The notes beneath the pieces are model-generated. The model searched no databases. It worked only from the letters and a program-made list of their open reading frames with translations, and was not told the DNA's origin. This document shows, in pieces, positions 10,001 to 16,622 of a stretch of 64,000 nucleotides of DNA (positions are counted from its first letter, which is position 1; every line of letters begins with the position of its first letter). The stretch is from UBA6107 sp964459385 (GTDB lineage Bacteria; Chloroflexota; Anaerolineae; Anaerolineales; Anaerolineaceae). Both the position numbers and the translations under genes were made by a program. The stretch lies in NCBI GenBank assembly GCA_964459385.1, contig CAYWLG010000013.1, positions 1-64,000 of the forward strand, in the 5' to 3' direction.

Positions 10001-10414
10001 AGTCAGCACTTCCACTACACATTGGTACCAATGCACAGACCCATCAGGAAACTGTAACTCGATTGTGGTAGAAATGGTCTTTTCGTGTGAGATCAGCTTT
10101 TGTAATTTTTGATAAAGTACCCCATCGGCAAACTGCACAAGATCGGTCACTTCACGACCAAGCACTTCGTTCAATGGCATGCCCAGTGCTCTCACAAAAG
10201 CGCTGTTGGCATATACGATCTCTTCCTCTAACGAAAGACGTACCAATAAGATATTCGTTTCAACAACAGGGGTTGTTCCAACCGAAACAGAGGCTGCAGA
10301 GGTGATCTGCAGCACTTTGATAGGATGTCCAGGCAAGACCCCGGATCTTCCGCCGGTCAGTTGTTTTTGTTCAATTTGACTCATCATTTCTTTTATCATC
10401 ACACCATTTTGCAT
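7001..10414 (-). CDS. PAS/GAF sensor diguanylate cyclase (GGDEF)
   Basis: This protein has 1137 residues. Estimated order: PAS (55-150), GAF (165-310), PAS (325-435), three more GAF-like domains (450-605, 620-775, 795-955) and GGDEF (970-1135). The active-site loop reads RYGGEEFVAVL. An RxxD (REVD) lies five residues upstream, the place of the inhibitory c-di-GMP site, so product feedback is likely. It should make c-di-GMP from two GTP. It is the first gene of a pair with the HD-GYP gene, placing synthesis and breakdown in one transcript. The first ATG (10414) has no clear ribosome site, and in-frame ATGs lie five to ten codons later, so the exact start is uncertain. Confidence 0.92.
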   Translation of the reverse strand: MQNGVMIKEMMSQIEQKQLTGGRSGVLPGHPIKVLQITSAASVSVGTTPVVETNILLVRLSLEEEIVYANSAFVRALGMPLNEVLGREVTDLVQFADGVLYQKLQKLISHEKTISTTIELQFPDGSVHWYQCVVEVLTENAVQEVQVMGTEVTVVKRMEQVIELQRRLSLSSNLNEAELTQLFFEAVVAMTPFACGASLVYDENQHELSVLKKEGAKLLESNRTLPEPLDRAEFAKLFPQKVTHISFSDFELLNNICNFSEAVAWVELLPIRVENEIQGVILLGNPEKTEINPAYEKQLQSLVGYLDTLLFQVREKRKIFSKEKELQALFRSISEMLLLVNLEGGVIEINPALDRQIRRKNKGTEVETLFDLHPPELKERIKDAIEHTKAKGSTVVQLPLALANGETMTTELEMATGIWHDQPIIICIYKDIRHRIQVEQLENDRRKLASALAASAAILNSSLNLDAVMQHILETVGMVVPNTKANIAVLDGSNSRVVASRGYEQMGTKELLQMRIMDASKVKNLVKMIETKKECLISDTKTNPDWLEYPETIWIRSYVGAPIIVNGTVYGFINCDSDIAGEYSETDAINLKLFADQAAIAIENARLHDEVERHLRQLTKITELTRTVLVSSNVNEVIQKVSEPLLRLFDANSLIITKWEAATNIASCLSVKGEGVKLKVANETPAGTSSLTELVLGQKQAMFFENGGETEELNRLIVRAFTDTYILALPMMVEEIPFGVIFLGFNKKGQVSVDDITIGAYAANQLATAIQKSMMLESEQTLTQQYSHANELITSLSRVSSSVSSSAGPRGIMEAMGMGLEKLHMHSMVFLLDEDPCCAHMEYSSRQNELAAFNSKLEKNYFFESFKVDVIPEFDQVIHQRGSVFLKDIASLFYKIMPAELTPFMHRIFDILAIGPKTKSLVMPLFSENKPVGILNIYGEELMEIDQKAGETFCGQISSALENAKLLAKVQQLAITDELTGVLNRRGLFEGATRQFKSARRLEHDLSVLMLDLDNFKEVNDRFGHDIGDDVLTELVQRVQANIREVDLIGRYGGEEFVAVLVETDLKQAVAVAERIRSVIDKKPIQTQEGAIHTTVSIGVTVIGPQSQAIEELIKQADRALYIAKNRGKNQVATLTG

Positions 10415-10613
10415 CCAACTTAATAGAGAAAGCAGAGTAAAAACATCATATTTTTTATTTTATCTAACTATAAAAAAATTTTTGTAAATAATACATAAAA
10501 TTGGTAGAAATTTAGGTATTTTTTACTAATGAAATTGTAATCTCTATAAATATCCACAAAAAATCGATGAATTTTTAATGGCTTTTTTTCATTTCTCGTG
10601 ATAATATTGAGTT

Positions 10614-10652
10614 ACCAGAAGCCAGGGTGCCCCCCTCACCTTGGCTTTTGGT
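10614..10652 (+). promoter_or_regulatory. Strong hairpin in the leader of the 10695 gene
   Basis: A 16-bp stem (ACCAGAAGCCAGGGTG with CACCTTGGCTTTTGGT) has a C-rich 7-base loop. The two non-Watson-Crick positions are G-U wobbles on plus-strand RNA but A-C mismatches on minus-strand RNA, so the structure fits plus-strand RNA. It ends 42 bases before the ATG at 10695 in a divergent gap. The rest of 10415-10613 is AT-rich and should hold promoters, though none is convincing. Confidence 0.5.
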
Positions 10653-10694
10653 ATTTAATAGCCAAAATTTCAAATTCCCGGTAAAATTTCTCTT

Positions 10695-11033
10695 ATGAGC
10701 AGCAACTTCAATCAACAAAGGAAATTCCATTTTCTGCATTCGATTGGCCAGGCGTTGAAATTCTTTGCCGTGGTAGACCTGATTCTGGCCACGATCAGCC
10801 TGGTGGTGGCGCCGCTCACTTTTTCAGTTAACGACGACCTGATCAACCAGTTCGGTTTTATTGGCTTGCAGCCTGGCACCGGATTGATGGTCGGCCTGCT
10901 TTTGGGAATTCTTATCTTCATTGCCTGTGCCGTGAGCGGCATCCTTCTATTTGCGGTGGGCGAACTGATCAATGTGTTTCTGGCCATCGAAGAGAACACC
11001 CGCATCTCCAAACAGGGAGACGCACCCAAATGA
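10695..11033 (+). CDS. Small two-helix membrane protein, unknown function
   Basis: This 112-residue protein has two hydrophobic segments (about 22-45 and 62-90) and short polar ends. The C-terminus is charged (EENTRISKQGDAPK). No family was recognised. No clear Shine-Dalgarno precedes the ATG. A stable hairpin lies just upstream and a tRNA gene follows downstream. Codon use and base composition match the neighbours, which supports a real gene. Confidence 0.6.
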   Translation: MSSNFNQQRKFHFLHSIGQALKFFAVVDLILATISLVVAPLTFSVNDDLINQFGFIGLQPGTGLMVGLLLGILIFIACAVSGILLFAVGELINVFLAIEENTRISKQGDAPK

Positions 11034-11086
11034 ACAGCGGGGCATTTCGGATTAAAAAAACTTCTTTTGCCCCAATCGGCATTGCC

Positions 11087-11115
11087 TTGACGTTTTTTGG
11101 TGGACGCGGTATATT
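11087..11115 (+). promoter_or_regulatory. Promoter of tRNA-Arg
   Basis: TTGACG (11087-11092), a 17-base spacer and TATATT (11110-11115) lie about 20 bases before the mature tRNA 5' end. This is a near-consensus vegetative promoter. Confidence 0.8.
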
Positions 11116-11134
11116 TGTACCGCTTAACAGTCAT

Positions 11135-11211
11135 GCCCTCGTAGCGCAATTGGACAGAGCGTTTGCTTGCGGAGCAAAAGGTTGCAGATTCGAATTCTGC
11201 CGGGGGCACCA
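11135..11211 (+). tRNA. tRNA-Arg (anticodon GCG), CCA encoded
   Basis: The 77-base cloverleaf has acceptor GCCCTCG/CGGGGGC, anticodon stem TTTGC/GCAAA with loop TTGCGGA, and T arm GCAGA-TTCGAAT-TCTGC, and ends in an encoded ACCA. The anticodon is GCG, reading CGC (and CGU by wobble). Most bacteria use an ACG (inosine) tRNA for this box. The D stem carries one G-A mismatch. Confidence 0.9.
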
Positions 11212-11217
11212 TCTCAG

Positions 11218-11242
11218 GAGCGGTCAATCACCGCTCTTTTTG
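11218..11242 (+). terminator. Terminator of tRNA-Arg
   Basis: The stem GAGCGGT/ACCGCTC with a 5-base loop is followed by TTTTTG. Confidence 0.85.
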
Positions 11243-11277
11243 TTACCAATCGGATAGAATAATTTCGAGAAATAATC

Positions 11278-12087
11278 ATGAACACAGACTCCCCTCAAAT
11301 CCTTCTCACCAACGACGATGGCATTCTCTCGCCCGGCCTATGGGCAGCCGCCGAAGCATTATCTGCGCTTGGCTACGTGACGGTTGCCGCCCCACGCCTG
11401 CAATACTCAGGGGCCGGCCGCAGCCTGGCTGGCAATGCCGACGGCGCCATTCACCCCACTCAGTTGCAGATCGGTTCGCAAGAATGGACCTGCTATGCCA
11501 TCAACGGCACGCCTACCCAAGCCGTGCAGTATGGCATTTTCTCTGTGCTCCAACGCCCCCCCGATCTGGTGGTCTCGGGCATCAATTACGGCGAAAACCC
11601 CACCCACGATGTGACCATGTCGGGCACGGTGGGGGCAGCCATTGAAGCGGCTTCACTCGGCATTCCGTCCCTGGCCGTTTCGCTCGAACTACTGAGCGAA
11701 GATTGGTTCGGCTATTCACGCGAGGTTGATTTTTCAGCCGCGGCTCACTTTACCTGGTTGTTTGCCCGCGCCCTGCTCGAAAAGAAGATGCCCGCCGATG
11801 TAGATCTGCTCAACGTGAATGTACCTGCCGACGCCTCTTCACAAACCCCCTGGCATGTCACCCGTTTGAGCCCCAATCGCTATTTTTACCCCGCCCTCAA
11901 AGAAAACCCGGCCGGTGGCGCTCCTCAAATGGATGCCACCATCCGTGTGCTGCCCGAAGAGCAGAACACCCCGGATACAGACATCCACGTATTGAAGCTC
12001 AAAAAAGAGGTCTCGGTCACCCCTATCAGCATTGACCTGACCTCGCGGGTGAATCTGACCGACCTGGAGAAATTGCTCCAACAGTAG
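11278..12087 (+). CDS. surE: 5'/3'-nucleotidase SurE
   Basis: This 269-residue protein starts with the SurE signature ILLTNDDGI, whose paired Asp residues bind a divalent metal. Other family motifs are the S-G-A-G-R-S-L region, VVSGINYGENP and the later YSGTVGAA-like stretch (here MSGTVGAAIEA). SurE removes phosphate from nucleoside 5'- and 3'-monophosphates and is linked to stress survival. Length is normal. The start at 11278 lacks a strong ribosome site (GAGAAATAATC). A terminator follows the stop, so it is probably monocistronic. Confidence 0.93.
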   Translation: MNTDSPQILLTNDDGILSPGLWAAAEALSALGYVTVAAPRLQYSGAGRSLAGNADGAIHPTQLQIGSQEWTCYAINGTPTQAVQYGIFSVLQRPPDLVVSGINYGENPTHDVTMSGTVGAAIEAASLGIPSLAVSLELLSEDWFGYSREVDFSAAAHFTWLFARALLEKKMPADVDLLNVNVPADASSQTPWHVTRLSPNRYFYPALKENPAGGAPQMDATIRVLPEEQNTPDTDIHVLKLKKEVSVTPISIDLTSRVNLTDLEKLLQQ

Positions 12088-12117
12088 AGTTGAACGCCCA
12101 AACAACCCCAAAGACAA

Positions 12118-12156
12118 AAACAGAAGTGGTCTCATTGGATCACTTCTGTTTTTTTA
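12118..12156. terminator. Terminator of surE, possibly bidirectional
   Basis: The stem AAACAGAAGTG/CACTTCTGTTT is followed by a T run on the plus strand and preceded by an A run, between surE and the convergent lipoprotein gene. Confidence 0.8.
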
Positions 12157-12168
12157 CCAACCTGACGA

Positions 12169-12702
12169 TTACCTGAAATTCAAAACCAGAAGGTTGTGCT
12201 CCTCTGTTCGGACAGTAAAGTAATCAACGCCTGCAATGGAACTGCCACCATCCAGATAGTAGTTGATGGTGTAATTGCCGGAATTCCAGTAGACCATTTG
12301 CTCTTCATGAGGCTGAAGCACAAGCGTATAATTGCCGGCGCCCGTAGCCACGACCTTGATCACGTGAGAGGTTTCGTTCTGCCAGGTGACGGGTGTGTCG
12401 CCGCCCTTGGAACTACTGGCCGTGGTAGGAGCAGCCTGCGCTTTTGTGGAGGTAGGCACCACCGGCTTTTGGGTAGGTACCTGGGTGGGGGTCGCCGTTG
12501 GTTTCTCAGTAGCTGTTGCGGTGGCCGTTGGTGTATGCGTAGAAGTGGGTAAAGGAGTGTAGGTTTGAGTGGGTGTGAATGTGGCAGTGGCTGTTGGCGT
12601 CATTGTAGCCGGCGAGATGATCTGCGCAATTGTTTGGCAGCCAGTCAACAAAAAAACTGCGAGCACAAGGCAAAATACAAAAGCGATTTTAATCAACTTC
12701 AT
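12169..12702 (-). CDS. Lipoprotein with Pro/Thr linker, unknown C-terminal domain
   Basis: This 177-residue protein has a lipoprotein signal peptide with lipobox LLTGC (residues about 18-22), so it should be anchored outside the cytoplasmic membrane. A long Thr/Pro/Ala-rich linker (about 35-95) leads to a compact C-terminal domain rich in N-Y and V-x-W patterns (about 100-177), likely a beta structure. The start at 12702 has GAGGGG upstream; the frame is open nine codons further. The same linker style appears in the lipoproteins at 25122 and 55000. No function assigned. Confidence 0.75.
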   Translation of the reverse strand: MKLIKIAFVFCLVLAVFLLTGCQTIAQIISPATMTPTATATFTPTQTYTPLPTSTHTPTATATATEKPTATPTQVPTQKPVVPTSTKAQAAPTTASSSKGGDTPVTWQNETSHVIKVVATGAGNYTLVLQPHEEQMVYWNSGNYTINYYLDGGSSIAGVDYFTVRTEEHNLLVLNFR

Positions 12703-12840
12703 AATTGAATCCCCTCTCTGATAGAGCATGCTTTTTGACTTTATGAGCCCAAGTAGTGGTACTCACACTTTAGCACGCATAAAAAAATCACACAAGCAAA
12801 AACCGCCTTTTGTTTGCCTAAATCGGGAGGAGCTTTTTCG

Positions 12841-13260
12841 TTACCCCAACAGCTTTTTGCGCAGGTAATATTTTATGTGCCCGACGGGCAGATCTTCGAG
12901 CTGACCAAAGATCACATAGCCGCGTTTTTGATAGAATTCCAGTGCTTGAAAATCGTGTGCTTCAAGATGTGCATTGCGGCAGTCGCGTGCAAAGGCTTCG
13001 CTCTCCGCTTTTGCCAGCAGTTGAGAGCCCAACCCCTGCCCGCGCAATGTCTCATTGACCCACAAAATACTGATATAAAGCCAGCCCCAATAGGTATCCC
13101 CCAGCAGCCCCGCCAGCACCTCGCCCTCTTGCCTGATGATCCAGTTGAAGGTCTGGTGCTCATCGTTGGGTACCAGCCGGAAATTGAATTCATTCAGACA
13201 GGCGCGGATGAGCGCAGCTTCTTGTTCATTTTCGAGCGCTTCGATCTTGAACGCTGACAT
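12841..13260 (-). CDS. GNAT-family N-acetyltransferase
   Basis: This 139-residue GNAT protein has the acetyl-CoA-binding segment LRGQGLGSQLLAKAESEA (about 83-101; the R/Q-x-x-G-x-G/A motif) and a C-terminal FYQKRGYVIFGQL strand typical of the fold. It likely transfers acetyl from acetyl-CoA to a small molecule or protein amine; the substrate is unknown. AAAGGG precedes the ATG. The gene lies immediately after the terminator hairpin of ychF. Confidence 0.85.
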   Translation of the reverse strand: MSAFKIEALENEQEAALIRACLNEFNFRLVPNDEHQTFNWIIRQEGEVLAGLLGDTYWGWLYISILWVNETLRGQGLGSQLLAKAESEAFARDCRNAHLEAHDFQALEFYQKRGYVIFGQLEDLPVGHIKYYLRKKLLG

Positions 13261-13275
13261 AAATTGGCCCTTTTA

Positions 13276-13310
13276 ACAAAAAGATGGAGAGCCAATACGG
13301 TTCTCCATCT
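13276..13310 (-). terminator. Terminator of ychF
   Basis: The stem AGATGGAGA(G/A)CC with its complement (13282-13293 and 13299-13310) is followed on the minus strand by TTTTTG. Confidence 0.8.
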
Positions 13311-13330
13311 CCGAATTTCGGCTCATTTCC

Positions 13331-14401
13331 CTACACATTAAAGCGGATATTGAGAATATCGCCATCCTGCACAATGTACTCTTTGCCCTCCAGACGCAGC
13401 TTGCCTTTGGCCTTGGCCTCGTTCATGCCGCCCAGGGTCATCAGGTCGTCGTAGGCTACCACCTCAGCGCGGATGAAGCCCTTTTGCAGATCGGTGTGGA
13501 TCTCACCGGCCGCTTCAGGGGCAGTTGCGCCACGATGCACCGTCCAGGCGCGGCACTCATCGGCACCAGCAGTGAAGAAGGACTGCAAACCAAGCAGATC
13601 GTACGACAAACGGATCATGCGGTTCAGGCTGGGCTCTTCGATATTGTATTCCTGCAGGAACATGGCCGCTTCATCCGGCGAAAGCTGGGCAATATCGGCT
13701 TCGAGCTTACCCTGCAGGGCCACGATCTTGGTGTTCTTGTGCGCGTACTCGATCTTTGGTTCCGCCTGCCCCTCTGAGAGGTTGAGCACGACCAGCAGAG
13801 GTTTCTGGCTCAAAAAGCCGAAGCCTGACAGCATTTTCATCTCTTCGTCGCTGACCTCGATATCGCGCAAAGGGGTTTCATTGGCCAGGGTCTCGTGAAA
13901 ACGATTGAACAGCTCGGTCTCGCGTTCGATCACGGCTTTATCGCGGCCGGCACCCTTTTTCTTCTCTTCGACCAGGCGCTCCAGTTTGCGTTCGACGGCG
14001 ATCAGGTCGTTGAGCACCAGTTCGCTGTCCATGGCCTGAATGTCGCGCAACGGGTCAATGGTCTCGCGCACGTGCATGACGTTCTCGTCTTCAAAAACGC
14101 GCACCACGTGGATGAAGCCATCCATCTGGCTGAGCTGGTTGAGCAGCACGCCCGAAATGCCGGCTTTCCCGGCGCTGCCGTCGAGACCGGCAATATCCAC
14201 ATAGGTGACCTTGGTGTAGATGGTCTTTTTGGGGTTGAACATCTTCGAGAGTTCATCCACACGCGGATCGGGCACATCCACCACGGCGGTATGTATTTCT
14301 ATCTTGCCGCTGGCCGCCCCGGTGGGCTGGCTGCCGCGGGTGAGCGCGTTAAAGAGGGTGGTTTTGCCGGTTTGTGGAAGACCAATAATTCCCAGTTTCA
14401 T
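13331..14401 (-). CDS. ychF: YchF-type Obg-like ATPase
   Basis: This 356-residue protein has a P-loop GLPQTGKTTLFNALT (residues 7-21), a switch region with D-I-A-G-L, an NxxE in place of NKxD (VVLNLSEGQ), and the C-terminal YchF TGS/DUF933 domain (FFTAGADECRAWTVHRG, then AAGEIHTDLQKGFIRAEV, ending NIRFNV). NxxE explains the ATP preference known for YchF, a ribosome-associated ATPase linked to translation and stress. The P-loop differs from the usual GLPNVGKS. The start at 14401 begins MKLGIIG; the open frame upstream crosses tRNA-Leu and is not coding. No good ribosome site is seen. Confidence 0.92.
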   Translation of the reverse strand: MKLGIIGLPQTGKTTLFNALTRGSQPTGAASGKIEIHTAVVDVPDPRVDELSKMFNPKKTIYTKVTYVDIAGLDGSAGKAGISGVLLNQLSQMDGFIHVVRVFEDENVMHVRETIDPLRDIQAMDSELVLNDLIAVERKLERLVEEKKKGAGRDKAVIERETELFNRFHETLANETPLRDIEVSDEEMKMLSGFGFLSQKPLLVVLNLSEGQAEPKIEYAHKNTKIVALQGKLEADIAQLSPDEAAMFLQEYNIEEPSLNRMIRLSYDLLGLQSFFTAGADECRAWTVHRGATAPEAAGEIHTDLQKGFIRAEVVAYDDLMTLGGMNEAKAKGKLRLEGKEYIVQDGDILNIRFNV

Positions 14402-14415
14402 GAGATAAAAAATCC

Positions 14416-14444
14416 TTGACCTTGAAAGATTTGTCAGATATACT
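14416..14444 (+). promoter_or_regulatory. Promoter of tRNA-Leu
   Basis: TTGACC (14416-14421), a 17-base spacer and TATACT (14439-14444) lie 12 bases before the tRNA. It overlaps the region upstream of the divergent ychF. Confidence 0.8.
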
Positions 14445-14456
14445 CTGTGTGCTAGT

Positions 14457-14541
14457 GCCGGAGTGGCGGAATTGGCAGACGCGCACGACTCAAAATCGTG
14501 TTCCCTCGGGAATGTGGGTTCGATTCCCACCTTCGGCACCA
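14457..14541 (+). tRNA. tRNA-Leu (anticodon CAA), CCA encoded
   Basis: The 85-base class II tRNA has acceptor GCCGGAG/CTTCGGC, anticodon stem CACGA/TCGTG with loop CTCAAAA (anticodon CAA), a long variable arm (TTCCCTCGGGAA), T arm GTGGG-TTCGATT-CCCAC and an encoded ACCA. Confidence 0.95.
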
Positions 14542-14555
14542 TCATTATAACATTA

Positions 14556-14588
14556 CCCCTCGCAGAATCGGCGAGGGGCTTTTGTTTG
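14556..14588 (+). terminator. Terminator of tRNA-Leu
   Basis: The stem CCCCTCGC/GCGAGGGG with a 7-base loop is followed by CTTTTGTTTG. Confidence 0.85.
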
Positions 14589-14618
14589 CCCGGTATCCCT
14601 ATTAAATTTATTAAATAC

Positions 14619-14640
14619 AATCGGTAATATATTACCGATT
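14619..14640. repeat. 22-base perfect palindrome with nearby half-site
   Basis: AATCGGTAATA is followed by its exact reverse complement. A second TACCGATT half-site lies at 14674-14681. The AT-rich setting downstream of tRNA-Leu suits an operator or a recombination-related site; nothing decides between them. Confidence 0.5.
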
Positions 14641-14900
14641 ATAGCAATTAAATATAGATAATTGGACATATTTTACCGATTATTGAGAATAGCATTCGCG
14701 AAGATTTGGTCGAAAGAAGAAGCTGCGGATATGAAAGGAGAATTTATCGCGAAGGGACTAACTGGATAGAGAATATTTCTTTAAAGTTAATTTTCTTTTT
14801 TGTTTTTTCTCAATAATTCACAAAATGATGTGGTTTTTGTAACTCTTGTTTAAAATAAATAGCATAATAAATGCAACCATATATTAACAAGGTTATTATT
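14641..14900 (+). other. AT-rich gap with a possible coding remnant
   Basis: No intact gene is seen. A 52-codon open frame (14658-14816) lacks an ATG, but in its middle reads REDLVERRSCGYERRIYREG followed by TNWIENIS, a composition that looks like real protein rather than AT-rich noise. It may be the tail of a degraded gene inserted after the tRNA. Confidence 0.25.
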
Positions 14901-15605
14901 TTATTTAGAAATTTTGGTATTGTTTTTATTATTCAGACCATCAATTATTTCCCTAATCGTAAGGGGGGTACGCGGTTCATTCTTACTATACAAACAATTA
15001 ATAAACTCTTCATCCCATTTTATTCTCTCATTACATAATCTCTCATCTATTAGTTTATACAAATCTACATAACAAGCTATAAATTCAGCAAAATTTATTT
15101 TTCCCATTGTTTTTATTTCTAGAATTTTATGGTTTATCTCCTCTGTCAAATTGGGTGAATAATCATATTGTTCTTCCAAAGTAAGAAATACCACAATAAA
15201 AGTTGAATACTTTTCAAAAAGAGCAATTATCGGTTTTTTATACTTACAATTTACCAGAAAAATATATTCAATCTCTTGGTAATGGTAATAGAACTCTTTG
15301 TGTAATTTTGCGATTTCTCTGACGATTAATTCAAACTTAGCCTCATCAGTAAAATACGTTTTATCAAAGGCGTTTTTAATTTTTTTACAGATAAAGAATA
15401 TTTGTTCAATAGTAGCGGAAAACTTACTCCTTAAAATAGCAAACGATACCAGCAAACTTACAAATGCACTACCAAAAACTCCTAGAGATAAATCATATAG
15501 TAATGTGGAATTTTTACAATCAATATTCCTTAATAAAACACATGCCCCAAAAGCAACTATTACCAAGATAAACATCCACACAATTGTTTGCTTTTCAATT
15601 TTCAT
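14901..15605 (-). CDS. AT-rich gene for a membrane-anchored protein, unknown
   Basis: This 234-residue protein has two N-terminal transmembrane helices (about 9-27 and 36-58), then a soluble, mostly helical, charged domain (60-234). It resembles the layout of membrane-tethered signalling or defence accessory proteins, but no family was recognised. GGAGAGGG lies close to the ATG. Base composition is far more AT-rich than the flanking ychF and GNAT genes, and the gene follows tRNA-Leu, so it was probably acquired horizontally. Confidence 0.65.
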   Translation of the reverse strand: MKIEKQTIVWMFILVIVAFGACVLLRNIDCKNSTLLYDLSLGVFGSAFVSLLVSFAILRSKFSATIEQIFFICKKIKNAFDKTYFTDEAKFELIVREIAKLHKEFYYHYQEIEYIFLVNCKYKKPIIALFEKYSTFIVVFLTLEEQYDYSPNLTEEINHKILEIKTMGKINFAEFIACYVDLYKLIDERLCNERIKWDEEFINCLYSKNEPRTPLTIREIIDGLNNKNNTKISK

Positions 15606-15650
15606 TTTCCCTCTCCTAAATTTAGAGCAAATTATTAATCCTCACTAAAT

Positions 15651-16238
15651 TTACACCTTCAACCGCATGATCACCTGGGTCTCAGAGCGGCGCGCCACCT
15701 CTGCGAAACCGCACTGGCGGAAGGTATCGGCCACGCCATAGTAAAGGCTGGAACTGCTGGCCTTGCCGCTGACCTCGATGGGATAGGCCTCGAGCAGGGT
15801 GGCCCCTTTGGAAGCTGCGAACTGAATGGCGGCTTCTATAAGCTGGCGGTTGAGCCCGCGGCGGCGATAATGACGGTCAATGAAAAAACAGTTGATCGAC
15901 CAGACCGGGGCGTCGTCCACGGGGGCCAGCTTGCGCGAGCGAGCCAGGCGGGCGAACTCCGTCCGCGGCGCCACCGAAACCCAGCCCACAGGGACGCCCT
16001 CAAGATAGGCGATCAGGCCGGGCTCTTTGCCCGCTTGAACGACCGTTCGGATGTATTCTTTCTTCTCGGCAGTGCTCATTTTGCTGAAATCCGGGCCGGG
16101 CAGGCGCCACCAGGTGCACCAGCAGCCCGAACAGGCGCCGTTGGGGCCAAAGAGGGTTGTGAAATCGTCCCAGCGTTCGGGGGTCAGCGGCAAGATGAGC
16201 GCTTCACTGGCGGGTTTTGCGGGCAGGGCGGCTGTCAT
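15651..16238 (-). CDS. GNAT-family N-acetyltransferase
   Basis: This 195-residue GNAT protein carries the ACSGCWCTWWRLP segment (about 36-48) of a family often annotated simply as GNAT. The acetyl-CoA site RRRGLNRQLIEAAIQFAASKG lies near residues 124-144, and Y-G-V-A-D-T-F-R-Q-C-G-F-A-E-V is near the end. The substrate is unknown. AGGA precedes the ATG by about 13 bases. It probably shares a transcript with the small gene at 16281..16559, 42 bases upstream. Confidence 0.85.
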   Translation of the reverse strand: MTAALPAKPASEALILPLTPERWDDFTTLFGPNGACSGCWCTWWRLPGPDFSKMSTAEKKEYIRTVVQAGKEPGLIAYLEGVPVGWVSVAPRTEFARLARSRKLAPVDDAPVWSINCFFIDRHYRRRGLNRQLIEAAIQFAASKGATLLEAYPIEVSGKASSSSLYYGVADTFRQCGFAEVARRSETQVIMRLKV

Positions 16239-16280
16239 TTCTTAATCATTCCTCTTCAAAATCAAGTATTTGCGGCAGCT

Positions 16281-16559
16281 TTAGTGGTTGAGCATCTCGT
16301 CGGTGAGATCCTGGCCGGTAATGGAGGGGGCAAGGTGAACGCGTCCTCCGGTAGCCGCCGCGATCGATTCTGCGAAGGTGTCGTAACAGCCGCTTTCCAG
16401 TATTTGGGATGACTCGCCGCTGTCGGGGGCTACCGGTGAAAGAAGCGCATAACAATTCTGGGGCCTGAAGAAATGATTGGGAACCGCGACGGCGAAAAAG
16501 GCGCTTAGAACGATCAGCCCGGCACCGAGCCAATAAAACAGTCTCTTTTTGGTTTTCAT
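16281..16559 (-). pseudogene. Short secreted protein, probably truncated at the C-terminus
   Basis: The 92-residue product starts MKTKKRLFYWL and has one signal or anchor helix (residues 7-25). A conserved-looking segment follows: C-Y-A, then SQILESGCYDTFAESIAAAT and GGRV. From memory, this resembles the pro-region of larger secreted proteins in which a further domain follows a D-E-M-L-N-like motif. Here translation stops right after DEMLNH, so the second domain seems lost. AGGA lies before the ATG at 16559. It could also be an intact small secreted peptide. Confidence 0.5.
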
Positions 16560-16622
16560 TTTCAATTCCTCCGTATTGTTTACAAATACCCACTCATTAT
16601 AGCGCGGACACAAATCCCGATT

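Noticed and set aside
10614..10652. c-di-GMP riboswitch next to the GGDEF gene
   Set aside because: No GEMM-type conserved sequence is present; the structure is a single hairpin with a C-rich loop and lies on the strand opposite to the GGDEF gene.
14402..14620. N-terminal extension of ychF
   Set aside because: It runs antisense through tRNA-Leu, its promoter and its terminator; the family start MKLGIIG is at 14401.
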